Under the pieces are notes generated by a model that was given only the letters and a program-made list of their open reading frames with translations, was not told the DNA's origin and made no database searches. Shown here in pieces: positions 1 to 7,600 of a DNA stretch of 13,413 nt; positions within the stretch are counted from its first letter, which is position 1, and the number at the start of each line of letters is the position of its first letter. A program made the translations under genes and the position numbers. Source of the stretch: Rubrobacteraceae bacterium (lineage in GTDB: Bacteria > Actinomycetota > Rubrobacteria > Rubrobacterales > Rubrobacteraceae); contig JACCSM010000395.1 in the NCBI GenBank assembly GCA_013698525.1, positions 1 through 13,413 on the forward strand. Direction: 5' to 3'.

Positions 1-1
1 A

Positions 2-427
2 CCGGCCGGGGCGCTTCTGGGACCGCTAATCCTCGGAGTCGCCGTGGAGGAGCTCGGTGTAGTGCACCTCACATGGCCCCCAGGCGTGCCGCAGGCAGCC
101 TACCTCGTTCTCGGCCTGTGGGTGGGACTGCTCTTCGACGCGGCCTCCGTAAAGAGGGCGGGGCGGCTGTTTCCGGTCGTGCTCGCGTCCGCCGTTGGGC
201 TCGTACTCGCGTGCGCCGCACTGGGATGGGCGCTCGCTGCGCTCACCGGCGTCGACGGGATGACAGCCTACCTGGCGACCACGCCAGGGGGGATAGACTC
301 GGTGGCGATCGTAGCCCTTGGTAGCGGAGCCGACGCGCCGCTGGTATTGGCGGTGCAGATGCTGCGGCTCCTGGCCGTGGTCTTCGCCGGCTCGCTCCTC
401 GGAAGGTGGTTGTCAGCCTCCCGGTGA
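2..427 (+). CDS. AbrB-family membrane protein, C-terminal part (5' end outside window)
   Basis: This is the end of an integral membrane protein of the AbrB family (COG3180; the 'AbrB duplication' membrane family, unrelated to the Bacillus AbrB regulator). The reading frame is open from the window edge, so the gene starts upstream. The GTG at 44 is an internal codon, because the preceding residues PAGALLGPLILG already match the family. Hydrophobic segments are visible around AAYLVLGLWVGLLF, VVLASAVGLVLACAALGWAL and VLAVQMLRLLAVVFAGSLL. The motif TPGGIDSVAIVALGSGAD before the last membrane helix is a family signature. Transport of a small substrate has been proposed for some members, but no substrate can be read here. 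The gene converges on the phosphopantetheinyl transferase gene and overlaps its 3' end by 15 bp. No functional link to that cassette is apparent. Confidence 0.8.
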   Translation, partial: PAGALLGPLILGVAVEELGVVHLTWPPGVPQAAYLVLGLWVGLLFDAASVKRAGRLFPVVLASAVGLVLACAALGWALAALTGVDGMTAYLATTPGGIDSVAIVALGSGADAPLVLAVQMLRLLAVVFAGSLLGRWLSASR

Positions 428-1168
428 AGGAGGCCCGCGGCGGACGAGTTCGTCGCAACAAAACCCGGTCCTGTACTGCCAGCATGATAGCCGAAAGCCA
501 TTTCCTTCAACGGCCAGGGCGGCCACGTAGCCGGGGTCTGGGGCCAGTTCCTGCGAGGTCCATTTCGTTGGTTCGAGCGGATTCCCCCTGGTGTCCAGCA
601 GCATCGCGAGCCCTTTGCCCTCTGCCTTCGCGAAGGCCTCTCTCCGCGTCCAACAGGCGAAGAACGCTTCCTCGCGGAGACCATTGCGTAGCGAGTGGAG
701 CGTGGCGATCTCCCTGGGTGAGAACCAGCTCGCCGCGATCTCCTCCAGACCGAGATCGGCCCGCACGCGCTCGATGTCCACGCCGACGTCTCTGTCACGG
801 GCGAAAGCGAGGAGTATCAAACCGTGCGAGTGGGACGTGCTAAAGCGAATTCCGAAGTCGCCGGCAAGGTGAGGTTTCCCGTACGCATTGTAGCCGAAGC
901 CAAGACTGCCGGGATGCCTGCGCAGGTAACACCCCAAGAGCGCTCGCAGTACCCCTCGAGAGACGACGAACCGCTCCCTGTCACCATCGAAGAGGAAATC
1001 GTCGGCCTTCTGTCGTTCGTCGCCTGCCAAGAAGCTCCATAAGACGTCCCTGCGAGTGTAAGCTGACCCCACCACTACGCGCCACACGTGGACTTCGTCT
1101 CCGTCCAGCGCCAGCACGGTCGGTGGTGGCCTCCAGGGCTGGGTACTCAATAGCAAGGGTAGTTCCAC
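413..1168 (-). CDS. Sfp-type 4'-phosphopantetheinyl transferase
   Basis: This 251-residue protein is predicted to move phosphopantetheine from CoA onto the serine of carrier domains. The obvious partner is the ACP of the neighbouring PKS. Visible signatures are FSTSHS (109-114), VGVDIE (128-133, with Mg-binding Asp131 and Glu133) and the WTRREAFAKAEGKGL block (from 173, with Glu177 and Lys181). The WxxREA form replaces the usual WxxKEA. Length is slightly above the Sfp norm of about 220-240. The start is GTG at 1168. It is the only start codon after the in-frame stop upstream, but it has no clear Shine-Dalgarno, so a shorter form from an internal TTG or GTG is possible. It lies 68 bp after the thioester reductase stop and is probably co-transcribed with it. 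It is cytoplasmic. The family call is firm; the exact start is not. Confidence 0.9.
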   Translation of the reverse strand: MELPLLLSTQPWRPPPTVLALDGDEVHVWRVVVGSAYTRRDVLWSFLAGDERQKADDFLFDGDRERFVVSRGVLRALLGCYLRRHPGSLGFGYNAYGKPHLAGDFGIRFSTSHSHGLILLAFARDRDVGVDIERVRADLGLEEIAASWFSPREIATLHSLRNGLREEAFFACWTRREAFAKAEGKGLAMLLDTRGNPLEPTKWTSQELAPDPGYVAALAVEGNGFRLSCWQYRTGFCCDELVRRGPPSPGG

Positions 1169-1236
1169 TCGTCGGCCAGGAGTATAGCCTTCATGACCTC
1201 AACGGCTGCGTCGACCAAGCGGGGCCCCTGAGGTTC

Positions 1237-2544
1237 TCAGCCGCCGGTGGGGGAGTCCAAGAAGCCGCTCCTGACGAGGTGCACGAGGTAGTTCTCCATG
1301 AGCTCTCCATCTACCTGCGGGCACGAGATCTCTGTACCCGAGAGCGCCTCCGTGGTGTTGCGGCAGTCGAACTCGGGCATCTTGCCGACCAGCGCCTGCC
1401 CGTCCGCCGCTGCGCTCATGGAGAGCAGGGGCGCCATGGAGTACAGGGCGTCCTGCCGCAAGCCCTTCGCGGGGTTGATCAGGTCCGCCCGCCACTTGTC
1501 GTAAGTGACACGCTCGAGCGGGTAGCCGAACGTCTCGATCCAGGCCACCAGGTCGTTCACGCTTACGGGGTGGGGGTGCGCCAGGTGGAAACGCTTCCCG
1601 AGCGACTCGTCTCGCAACGACAGGCGGACGATCGCGCGGCTCACGTAGTCGACCGGTACCATATTCAACTCCGTGTCTAATTTCGGAGCGGTACCGAGGC
1701 CGACCCAGGTCTTTATCATCTTGCACGTGAAGTCGTCCTGGTTCCAAGCCCCCGTCCGGCTGTCGCCCGTGATCAGGGACGGCCGGTAGACGCACACGGG
1801 TAGCCCTCTCGCACGCGCGATCTCCACCAACTTCTCGGCGACCCACTTGGTCTGAGTGTAGCCGTTGTAGAGGGATCCACCGTGAGTCAGGTCGTCGTTC
1901 TCCCTAAAGACCTCGATACCGGATCGGCCAACCAGAGGGAAGACCCCGAGGGTGGAGATGAAGTGCACGGGCTTCACCCCATCCCTGGTCGCCAGCCTCA
2001 ACACCTCCTGCGTCCCGAGAACGTTGGTCGGCTTGAGCGCGTTGTACGGGTAGACCCAGTTCACCGAGGCGCCACTGTGGTAGACGGCGTCGATCTCGCC
2101 AGCCAACTCCTCGAACCGCTCGGGCCCGAGCCCGAGGAGCGGCTCCGACAGATCCCCAACGACAGGGACGATCCTGGATGATAGCTCTTCGTCCCACAGC
2201 CCGTAAGCCTCGAGCGCCTTCCTGAGCTTCTTGCCGCCCTCTTCGGTGTTGGCTGCGCGCACCAGGCAGTAGATGTCCGTCCGCGTGTGCCTGAGTAGCT
2301 CGGAGAGTACGAATGAGCCGAGAAAGCCCGTCGCACCGGTCAGCAAGACACGTTCCGGCCGGGGCGGAGTCCCGTTGAATGCGGGTTGGATCTCGGGGTC
2401 GAGCACGGCTTCTGCCTCGAGGTCATCCACCTTGACGGCAATGTGGTCGAGCAGCTTGTCGATGGCTCCGGACTTCCTGCGCAGCGTTTGCACGAGGAGG
2501 GCACGCTTCTCTTGCGGCGAGAGGCCAGCGAGGCGGTCGTTCAT
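1237..2544 (-). CDS. Stand-alone thioester reductase (R domain) that releases the PKS product
   Basis: This 435-residue short-chain-dehydrogenase-type thioester reductase resembles the terminal R domains of NRPS/PKS and carboxylic acid reductases. It should reduce the ACP-bound acyl thioester with NAD(P)H to an aldehyde, or in two rounds to an alcohol. The nucleotide motif GATGFLG is at 70-76, the catalytic Thr is in HFISTLG (about 198), and the YxxxK pair is Tyr229/Lys233. Residues 1-26 (LSPQEKRALLVQTLRRK) look like an NRPS/PKS docking helix. Residues 40-55 (DLEAEAVLDPEI) are the usual entry to an R domain. There is no carrier domain of its own, unlike cyanobacterial HetM. The ATG overlaps the PKS stop as ATGA, so translation is probably coupled. 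The PKS has no thioesterase, so this enzyme is the likely off-loading step. The released product (aldehyde or alcohol) is inferred. Confidence 0.9.
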   Translation of the reverse strand: MNDRLAGLSPQEKRALLVQTLRRKSGAIDKLLDHIAVKVDDLEAEAVLDPEIQPAFNGTPPRPERVLLTGATGFLGSFVLSELLRHTRTDIYCLVRAANTEEGGKKLRKALEAYGLWDEELSSRIVPVVGDLSEPLLGLGPERFEELAGEIDAVYHSGASVNWVYPYNALKPTNVLGTQEVLRLATRDGVKPVHFISTLGVFPLVGRSGIEVFRENDDLTHGGSLYNGYTQTKWVAEKLVEIARARGLPVCVYRPSLITGDSRTGAWNQDDFTCKMIKTWVGLGTAPKLDTELNMVPVDYVSRAIVRLSLRDESLGKRFHLAHPHPVSVNDLVAWIETFGYPLERVTYDKWRADLINPAKGLRQDALYSMAPLLSMSAAADGQALVGKMPEFDCRNTTEALSGTEISCPQVDGELMENYLVHLVRSGFLDSPTGG

Positions 2545-3662
2545 CCTTCGGCCTTCTCTTCTTCCTTCACCAAATCGCGCAATAGGGCGTCGACTTCCTC
2601 GTCCGTCAGTCCTTCCACCTGCGCCTCGAGACCATCCTCGGCCTCTTCGGGGGCTTCGGCCGCCGGCGCGTCCAACCCTTCGAGCAGCTGAGTCGCCAGC
2701 TGGGAGAGGCTCGGCCCCTGGAGCAACGCCGTCACCGGCAAGGAGGTCTCGAGGTCAGCTTCCACCCGGTTCTTCAGTTCGACGGCCATCAAGGAGTCGA
2801 TCCCCAACCTGTTGAGCGGCTCGTACGCGTCCCCCTTGGTCGGAGAGCACTTGAGCACCTGGGCTATCTGCTCGACGAGGAACCTCTCCACCAAACCCCG
2901 ACGCTCCTCGGGCTCGGCGGCCAAAATATCCTTCCTTACGGAGCTATCCTTCTTGGCCGGGCCTTCCCCAGCGAGTACCTCTTCCGAGAGCCTGGAGAGC
3001 ACCGGAGGCGTGTAGGAGCCGAGTATCTTGCCCCAGTCCATGGCGACGCCCATGCATTGAACGAGGTCTCGCTCGAGCATCCGCTCCATGAGCAGCACCC
3101 CCTGCTCCGGGGTGAAAGGCATGATGCCCTGTCGCGTCAGGTGCTCGACCCTGTCGGAGCGCGTCGCCAAGCCCACCTCGGTCCACGCGCCCCAGTTGAT
3201 CGCCAGGGCCGGCATCCCGAGGGCCCGCCGGTGGTGGGCCAGGGCGTCCAGGAACGCGTTCGCCGCCACGTAATTACCCTGCCCCGGGGAGCCGAGCACC
3301 GAGGCCGCCGAGGAGAAGAGCACGAAAAAGTCCAGATCGTCTTCCAGCGTCAGCCGGTGCAGGTTCCAGGCCCCGTTCACTTTGGGCGCCATGACCGTCG
3401 CGAAGCGTTCCTCGTCGAGCTGCATGAGGACCCCGTCGTCCAGGATCCCCGCGGCGTGGACCACGCCGCGCAACGGCGGCATGGAGTGTCGGATCTCCTC
3501 GATCACGCCGGCCACCTGACGTTCATCGGAGACATCAGCCTTCGCGACGACCACATCTACACCGTCGGCCCTCATCTTTGCTACAGCTTGCGTGGCCGCC
3601 TCGGAAGCGGCGCCGCTCCGACCTGTCAGGAGCAGGTGCCGCGCCCCTGCTCGACCAGCCAC
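2541..3662 (-). CDS. PKS fragment 3: ketoreductase remainder and acyl carrier protein
   Basis: This frame of 373 codons has a nominal GTG at 3662, which is not a natural start because it lies inside the KR fold. It resumes with ARHLLLTGRSG, directly continuing the TGGAGGLG of the previous piece. KR residues include the LDD motif at 74-76 (typical of B-type stereochemistry), Lys94, the FSS serine pair at 117-118, Tyr131 and Asn135, so the active site is complete. The ACP occupies about 255-330, with phosphopantetheine Ser290 in LGIDSL. The tail (331-373) is Ala/Glu-rich and ends in LTDEEVDALLRDLVKEEEK, which resembles C-terminal docking segments that hand a chain to the next protein. Its stop TGA overlaps the ATG of the thioester reductase. 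No thioesterase follows the ACP. Confidence 0.9.
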   Translation of the reverse strand: MAGRAGARHLLLTGRSGAASEAATQAVAKMRADGVDVVVAKADVSDERQVAGVIEEIRHSMPPLRGVVHAAGILDDGVLMQLDEERFATVMAPKVNGAWNLHRLTLEDDLDFFVLFSSAASVLGSPGQGNYVAANAFLDALAHHRRALGMPALAINWGAWTEVGLATRSDRVEHLTRQGIMPFTPEQGVLLMERMLERDLVQCMGVAMDWGKILGSYTPPVLSRLSEEVLAGEGPAKKDSSVRKDILAAEPEERRGLVERFLVEQIAQVLKCSPTKGDAYEPLNRLGIDSLMAVELKNRVEADLETSLPVTALLQGPSLSQLATQLLEGLDAPAAEAPEEAEDGLEAQVEGLTDEEVDALLRDLVKEEEKAEG

Positions 3663-6600
3663 TCGGCAGTGGAGAGGCCGAGGCCGCCGGCACCGCCGGT
3701 TACGAGGTAGGTGCCGTCCGGGCTGATGGCAGGGCGCTTGGTGGATGGGACGACCGGCACCTCATCCTCTTCCAGCGACACCACGACCTTGCCGATGTGC
3801 TTGGCCTGCGCCATGTAGCGGAAGGCATCCACGGCTCGAGATATCGGGAAGGTCTCGAAGGGCAGGGTTTCGAGCGAGCCTTCCTCGAAGAACTGTAAGG
3901 CCTCGCGCAGTATGGCGTTGCAGAGGTCTGGCCGCTTCAGCAGATGCTCAGAGAGGTCTATGGCGAAGAACGAGATGTTACTCCTGAGCAGCCAAAGGTC
4001 CAGCCGCGTGTGTTGCAAGAAGTCGACCTTGCCGATCTCGAGGAAGCGCCCTCCTGGCCGGAGCGTCGACAGGCTCTTGGGGATGAACTCCCCCGCCAGG
4101 GAGTTCAACACTACATCTACGCCCTCGCCGCCCGTCAGCTCCATCACCTCGTCTGCGAAATGGACGGACCTCGAGTCCATAACGTTGTGGATTCCCAGAG
4201 ACCTCAAAAATTCCCGTTTCTCAGGGCTACCCGCCGTGGCGAAGATTTCAGCGCCTTCCCGCTGGGCGATCCGTACCGCAGCCAGCCCGACTCCTCCGGC
4301 AGCCGCGTGGATCAGGACCCGCTCGCCCTCCTCGAGCCTACCCAGGCGGTTCAAGGCGTAATGCGCAGTGAAAAAGGCGATCGGCAGCGTCGCTGCCTCT
4401 TCGAAGCTCAAGTGGGCAGGCTTGGGCATCACGAAAGAGGAGTCAGCCGTAACGAAGGAACCCAGGCATCCAGGGGCTAAGGCGATCACGCTGTCCCCTA
4501 CCTCCAGGCTCTCGACGCCTGCCCCGACCGCCACGATCTCCCCCACACACTCGAACCCGACGTCCAGAGAATCCTTGTACAGTGGAGGGATGAGGTCCAT
4601 CGCGATCAGGACGTCCCTGAAATTCAGGCCGACCGCACGAACCTGGATCTCTACCTCTCCAGGTTCAGGCTCCCTGCGGTCGGTCTCCCGCAGCGTCATC
4701 TCGTCCAGAATGCCTGGCTTCGTCACCTCCAACCGGAACGGCTCGTCCGTGGACACCGTGGTCCGCCTCTCTTCAACGGCTTCGGGCGAGCACCGCACCA
4801 CCCTGGGCACATAACGCTCGCCGCCGCGCAGCGCGATCTGGTCTTCCCCGTCTTCGATCCAGAGCTCCCGGAAGAGCGACTGGACCTCCTCCGATAAGCC
4901 CAGGTCCACCTTGGTGCAGGCGAACTCAGGGTGTTCCAGAGATATGACCTTTCCCAGGCCCCACAGCGGTGCCTGGTCGACGGACACGGGTTCGTCCCCC
5001 ACGGGCTGGGTCCCGCGCGTCACCAGCCAGAGCCGGGGCGCGACGTCCAACCTCGTCAAAGCCTGCGTCAGGTGCAGCACGCCGGTGCACCCCAGCGCCC
5101 GTGCTTCTTCTAAGGACTCGATGAGGGCATCGGGAGGCGGACTTGATTCGAGGCCCCACAGGTACGTGACGCCTCTTAGGGGCAACGAGTCAGCCTCCGT
5201 GAGGTCGGCGAGCAGGCGCCGGAAATGTTCGGGATCGGCAGGGTCGAGCCGATAGCACCCCGGTCCCTCTTCCCTGTACTCATCCCCAGGGGAGACCGAG
5301 ACGCAGGCTTCGCCACGCTCTTCCAGGAATCTCTGGAGTGCCTGCCCGACCCCGCCTGCGTCGGCGAAGATAAGCCAGCTCGCGCGCTGGGCGGCAGGTG
5401 AGGGGGCAGGGGCTTTGTCCTGCTCAGGGAGCTCCTTCGGCTCCCACCGCACCTCGTACAGCCAGTCGTCGAGGTCTTTCTGCTCGTTCTCACGCCGGGC
5501 ATCGCGTTCGAGGCGCTGGAGGCGAAGTCCCGAGGCTTCCAACAGAACCTGCCCGCTCTCGTCGAGCAGGAACACGTCGCCCTCGAGATAATTGGCGTCC
5601 GCCGGCGCGTCCGTCTTCATGAGGGCGTGAGCCCACAGCTCAGCGTCAGGGAGGTCGTTGAGGTGGAGCCTGGCCAAGCTTACCGGGAGGTAGAGATCGT
5701 CCCCTTCCGCGCTCCCCTTTGGCAGGGCGGCGGCCAGTACCTGGAAGCATGCGTCCAGCAGAGCGGGGTGAATCTTGTGGCCGTTTTTCTGCGTGGCGAC
5801 CGCCTCCGTGAGCTGTAGTTGGCCCAAGGCTTCGCCGTCCCGGCGCCAGAGCCGCTCCACGCCCCGGAAGCTCGGCCCGTACTCGAGCCCCCGCTCTCGC
5901 AACCCCTCGTACAGATCAGTGCCGGCGATGGCCTCCTGGCACCGCACCATGAGCTCCTCAGGAGATTCGTGATGCCGCAGTGCCTGGTCGGCATGCCCGT
6001 TGGCCTGAGAGTAGTGGTGGCGGATCCTACCCGCCGCGTGCGGCGTCCACGACGCGTCGGGCTGCGTGGCATTCTCTTCCATACTGAAGAACCGGAAGGA
6101 AGTCTCTCCGACACTCCGAGCGGAGAGGACGAGCTGCACAGCCCTGGCTCCCTGCTCGGGAAGGAAGAGCGCTTTCTCGAAGCTCATGTCCTCCAGCGTG
6201 TGATCCCCGGGTCCCAGCGCTTCCTCAGCCGCCGAGAGGACCATCCCGGCGAATCCCGCGGCCGGCAGCACGGCGAGCCCTTGGACGCGGTGATCGCCCA
6301 GATAGCCGAACGTTTCTACACCAAGGTCCGTTTCCCAGTAGTGCGTTCCTGGATCGGCAGCGGATCGTAGGTGCATACCCAAGAGGCGCCTTCTGCCGTT
6401 CAGACGTGCCCTGCCGTCTCCGTTTCGTACGGGATCCTGGTCATGCAGCCAGAAGCGCTCGCCCTGCCAGCGGTAGGAAGGCAGCCGGGCGCACCGGCTC
6501 TTGGAGCGGTAGAGTTTGTCCCAGTCAACCGGGTGCCCCAACGTGTAGAGTGCCCCAAACGAGCCAAGAGGCGCCGCCCGCCCTTCGTTCTCCCGCAGGG

Positions 6601-7600
6601 AGGGCAAAGTGATCCCTTCACGGCCGTGGTGGCGCAGGCATTGCTCGACTGAGCTCAGGAGGATGGGGTGGGGGCTGACCTCCACGAAGACGTCGTGGCC
6701 GTCTTCGAGCAGCCGCTCCACGGCCTTCGACAAGAGCACCGGCTGCCTCAGATTCCGCGCCCAGTAAGCGGCGTCGAGCGTAAGGCCGTCCTCGATCTCA
6801 CCCGTCACCGTCGAGTAGAGGGTCACAGAGGAGGAGTGGGAGCGTATGCCTTCCAGAGCCTCTAACAGGTCGGGACGAAGTGGGTCCACCTGCGGGCTGT
6901 GAGAGGCGTAATCTACCCGGATCCGGCGGACGAAAACGTCTTGGCGCTCGAGTTCGGCCAGGACTTCTTCGAGCGCCGCCACCTCCCCCGAGAGCACGGT
7001 GGAGTAGGGGCTGCTGTTGACTGCGACCGAGATCCGATCTTCGCGGCCTGATATGGCGCGCTCCGCCTCCTCGAGCGGGAGCTGCACAACAGCCATGCTG
7101 CCATGCCCGCTGGTCCTTTTCACCAGTTGGCTCCGGCGGCAGATCACGCGCGCCGCGTCTTCCAGGGTCAAGGCTCCAGCCACGTGGGCCGCCGCCACCT
7201 CGCCCAAGCTCTGGCCAACCACCGCGTCAGGCTCGACGCCCCATGAGCGCCACAGGGCCGCCAGGGACACCTGCACCGCAAAGATGGCGGGCTGGACGAC
7301 ATCAACTTCGGACAATCGGGAATGTGCTTCGTCAGCGGCCAGCTCCTCCAAAATGGACCAGCCCGTGTACTTCCGGATCGCCAGGTCGCAGATCTCCATC
7401 GCCTCCCGGAACGCGGGTTCCTGCTCCAAGAGCATCCGTCCCATGCCGACCCACTGCGATCCCTGCCCCGAGAATACAAAGACGAGCTTGCGCCGTTGGT
7501 CGCCGAGCTTGCGGCCTGACGACATGTCAGGGCGGGCCCCGCCTTCGAGGAATGCCTCTAAATGCTCAGCGAGCTGCTCACGGGAGAGCTGCCCACCATG
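3626..7600 (-). CDS. PKS fragment 2: acyltransferase, dehydratase, structural KR, enoylreductase, start of KR
   Basis: The coding part runs about 1,324 codons from the KS-AT linker. Numbering starts at 7600. The AT occupies about 36-340, with GQGSQ, active serine 131 in GQSLGE and YASH at 231-234. DH occupies about 400-700, with HxxxGxxxxP from His437 to Pro446 and DxxxQ from Asp616 to Gln620. A KR-like structural region spans about 740-940. ER occupies about 950-1275, with GLNFRDV at 991 and the NADPH motif HAAAGGVG at 1098. The KR opens with TGGAGGLG (1301-1308), then the frame is lost after VEQG and ends at TGA (3626). The same frame stays open up to 8074, but that part lies opposite KS codons and is not homologous. 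The first in-frame ATG after the KS is at 7525 and has no convincing Shine-Dalgarno. The YASH motif usually goes with methylmalonyl-CoA, but GQSLGE is less diagnostic. Confidence 0.9.
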   Translation of the reverse strand, partial: HGGQLSREQLAEHLEAFLEGGARPDMSSGRKLGDQRRKLVFVFSGQGSQWVGMGRMLLEQEPAFREAMEICDLAIRKYTGWSILEELAADEAHSRLSEVDVVQPAIFAVQVSLAALWRSWGVEPDAVVGQSLGEVAAAHVAGALTLEDAARVICRRSQLVKRTSGHGSMAVVQLPLEEAERAISGREDRISVAVNSSPYSTVLSGEVAALEEVLAELERQDVFVRRIRVDYASHSPQVDPLRPDLLEALEGIRSHSSSVTLYSTVTGEIEDGLTLDAAYWARNLRQPVLLSKAVERLLEDGHDVFVEVSPHPILLSSVEQCLRHHGREGITLPSLRENEGRAAPLGSFGALYTLGHPVDWDKLYRSKSRCARLPSYRWQGERFWLHDQDPVRNGDGRARLNGRRRLLGMHLRSAADPGTHYWETDLGVETFGYLGDHRVQGLAVLPAAGFAGMVLSAAEEALGPGDHTLEDMSFEKALFLPEQGARAVQLVLSARSVGETSFRFFSMEENATQPDASWTPHAAGRIRHHYSQANGHADQALRHHESPEELMVRCQEAIAGTDLYEGLRERGLEYGPSFRGVERLWRRDGEALGQLQLTEAVATQKNGHKIHPALLDACFQVLAAALPKGSAEGDDLYLPVSLARLHLNDLPDAELWAHALMKTDAPADANYLEGDVFLLDESGQVLLEASGLRLQRLERDARRENEQKDLDDWLYEVRWEPKELPEQDKAPAPSPAAQRASWLIFADAGGVGQALQRFLEERGEACVSVSPGDEYREEGPGCYRLDPADPEHFRRLLADLTEADSLPLRGVTYLWGLESSPPPDALIESLEEARALGCTGVLHLTQALTRLDVAPRLWLVTRGTQPVGDEPVSVDQAPLWGLGKVISLEHPEFACTKVDLGLSEEVQSLFRELWIEDGEDQIALRGGERYVPRVVRCSPEAVEERRTTVSTDEPFRLEVTKPGILDEMTLRETDRREPEPGEVEIQVRAVGLNFRDVLIAMDLIPPLYKDSLDVGFECVGEIVAVGAGVESLEVGDSVIALAPGCLGSFVTADSSFVMPKPAHLSFEEAATLPIAFFTAHYALNRLGRLEEGERVLIHAAAGGVGLAAVRIAQREGAEIFATAGSPEKREFLRSLGIHNVMDSRSVHFADEVMELTGGEGVDVVLNSLAGEFIPKSLSTLRPGGRFLEIGKVDFLQHTRLDLWLLRSNISFFAIDLSEHLLKRPDLCNAILREALQFFEEGSLETLPFETFPISRAVDAFRYMAQAKHIGKVVVSLEEDEVPVVPSTKRPAISPDGTYLVTGGAGGLGLSTAEWLVEQGRGTCS
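3640..3662 (-). other. Frameshift site 2 in the PKS (KR Rossmann fold)
   Basis: The upstream frame reads VEQG then meaningless residues to a stop. The downstream frame reads ARHLLLTGRSG. Adding one G to the GGGG run on the minus strand (CCCC at 3644-3647) gives a seamless VEQGARHLLLTGRSG, the expected KR sequence. A one-base loss in a homopolymer is a common sequencing error and also a common natural mutation. Confidence 0.85.

Noticed and set aside
1219..1230. GGGGCCCC palindrome between the reductase and transferase genes as a terminator
   Set aside because: There is no loop and no T-run; it is too short to act as an intrinsic terminator.
3640..7597. Programmed -1 frameshifting to make full-length PKS
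   Set aside because: Neither site has a canonical X-XXY-YYZ slippery heptamer. Only the GGGG run allows a simple slip, and two independent programmed shifts in one PKS would be without precedent that I know of.
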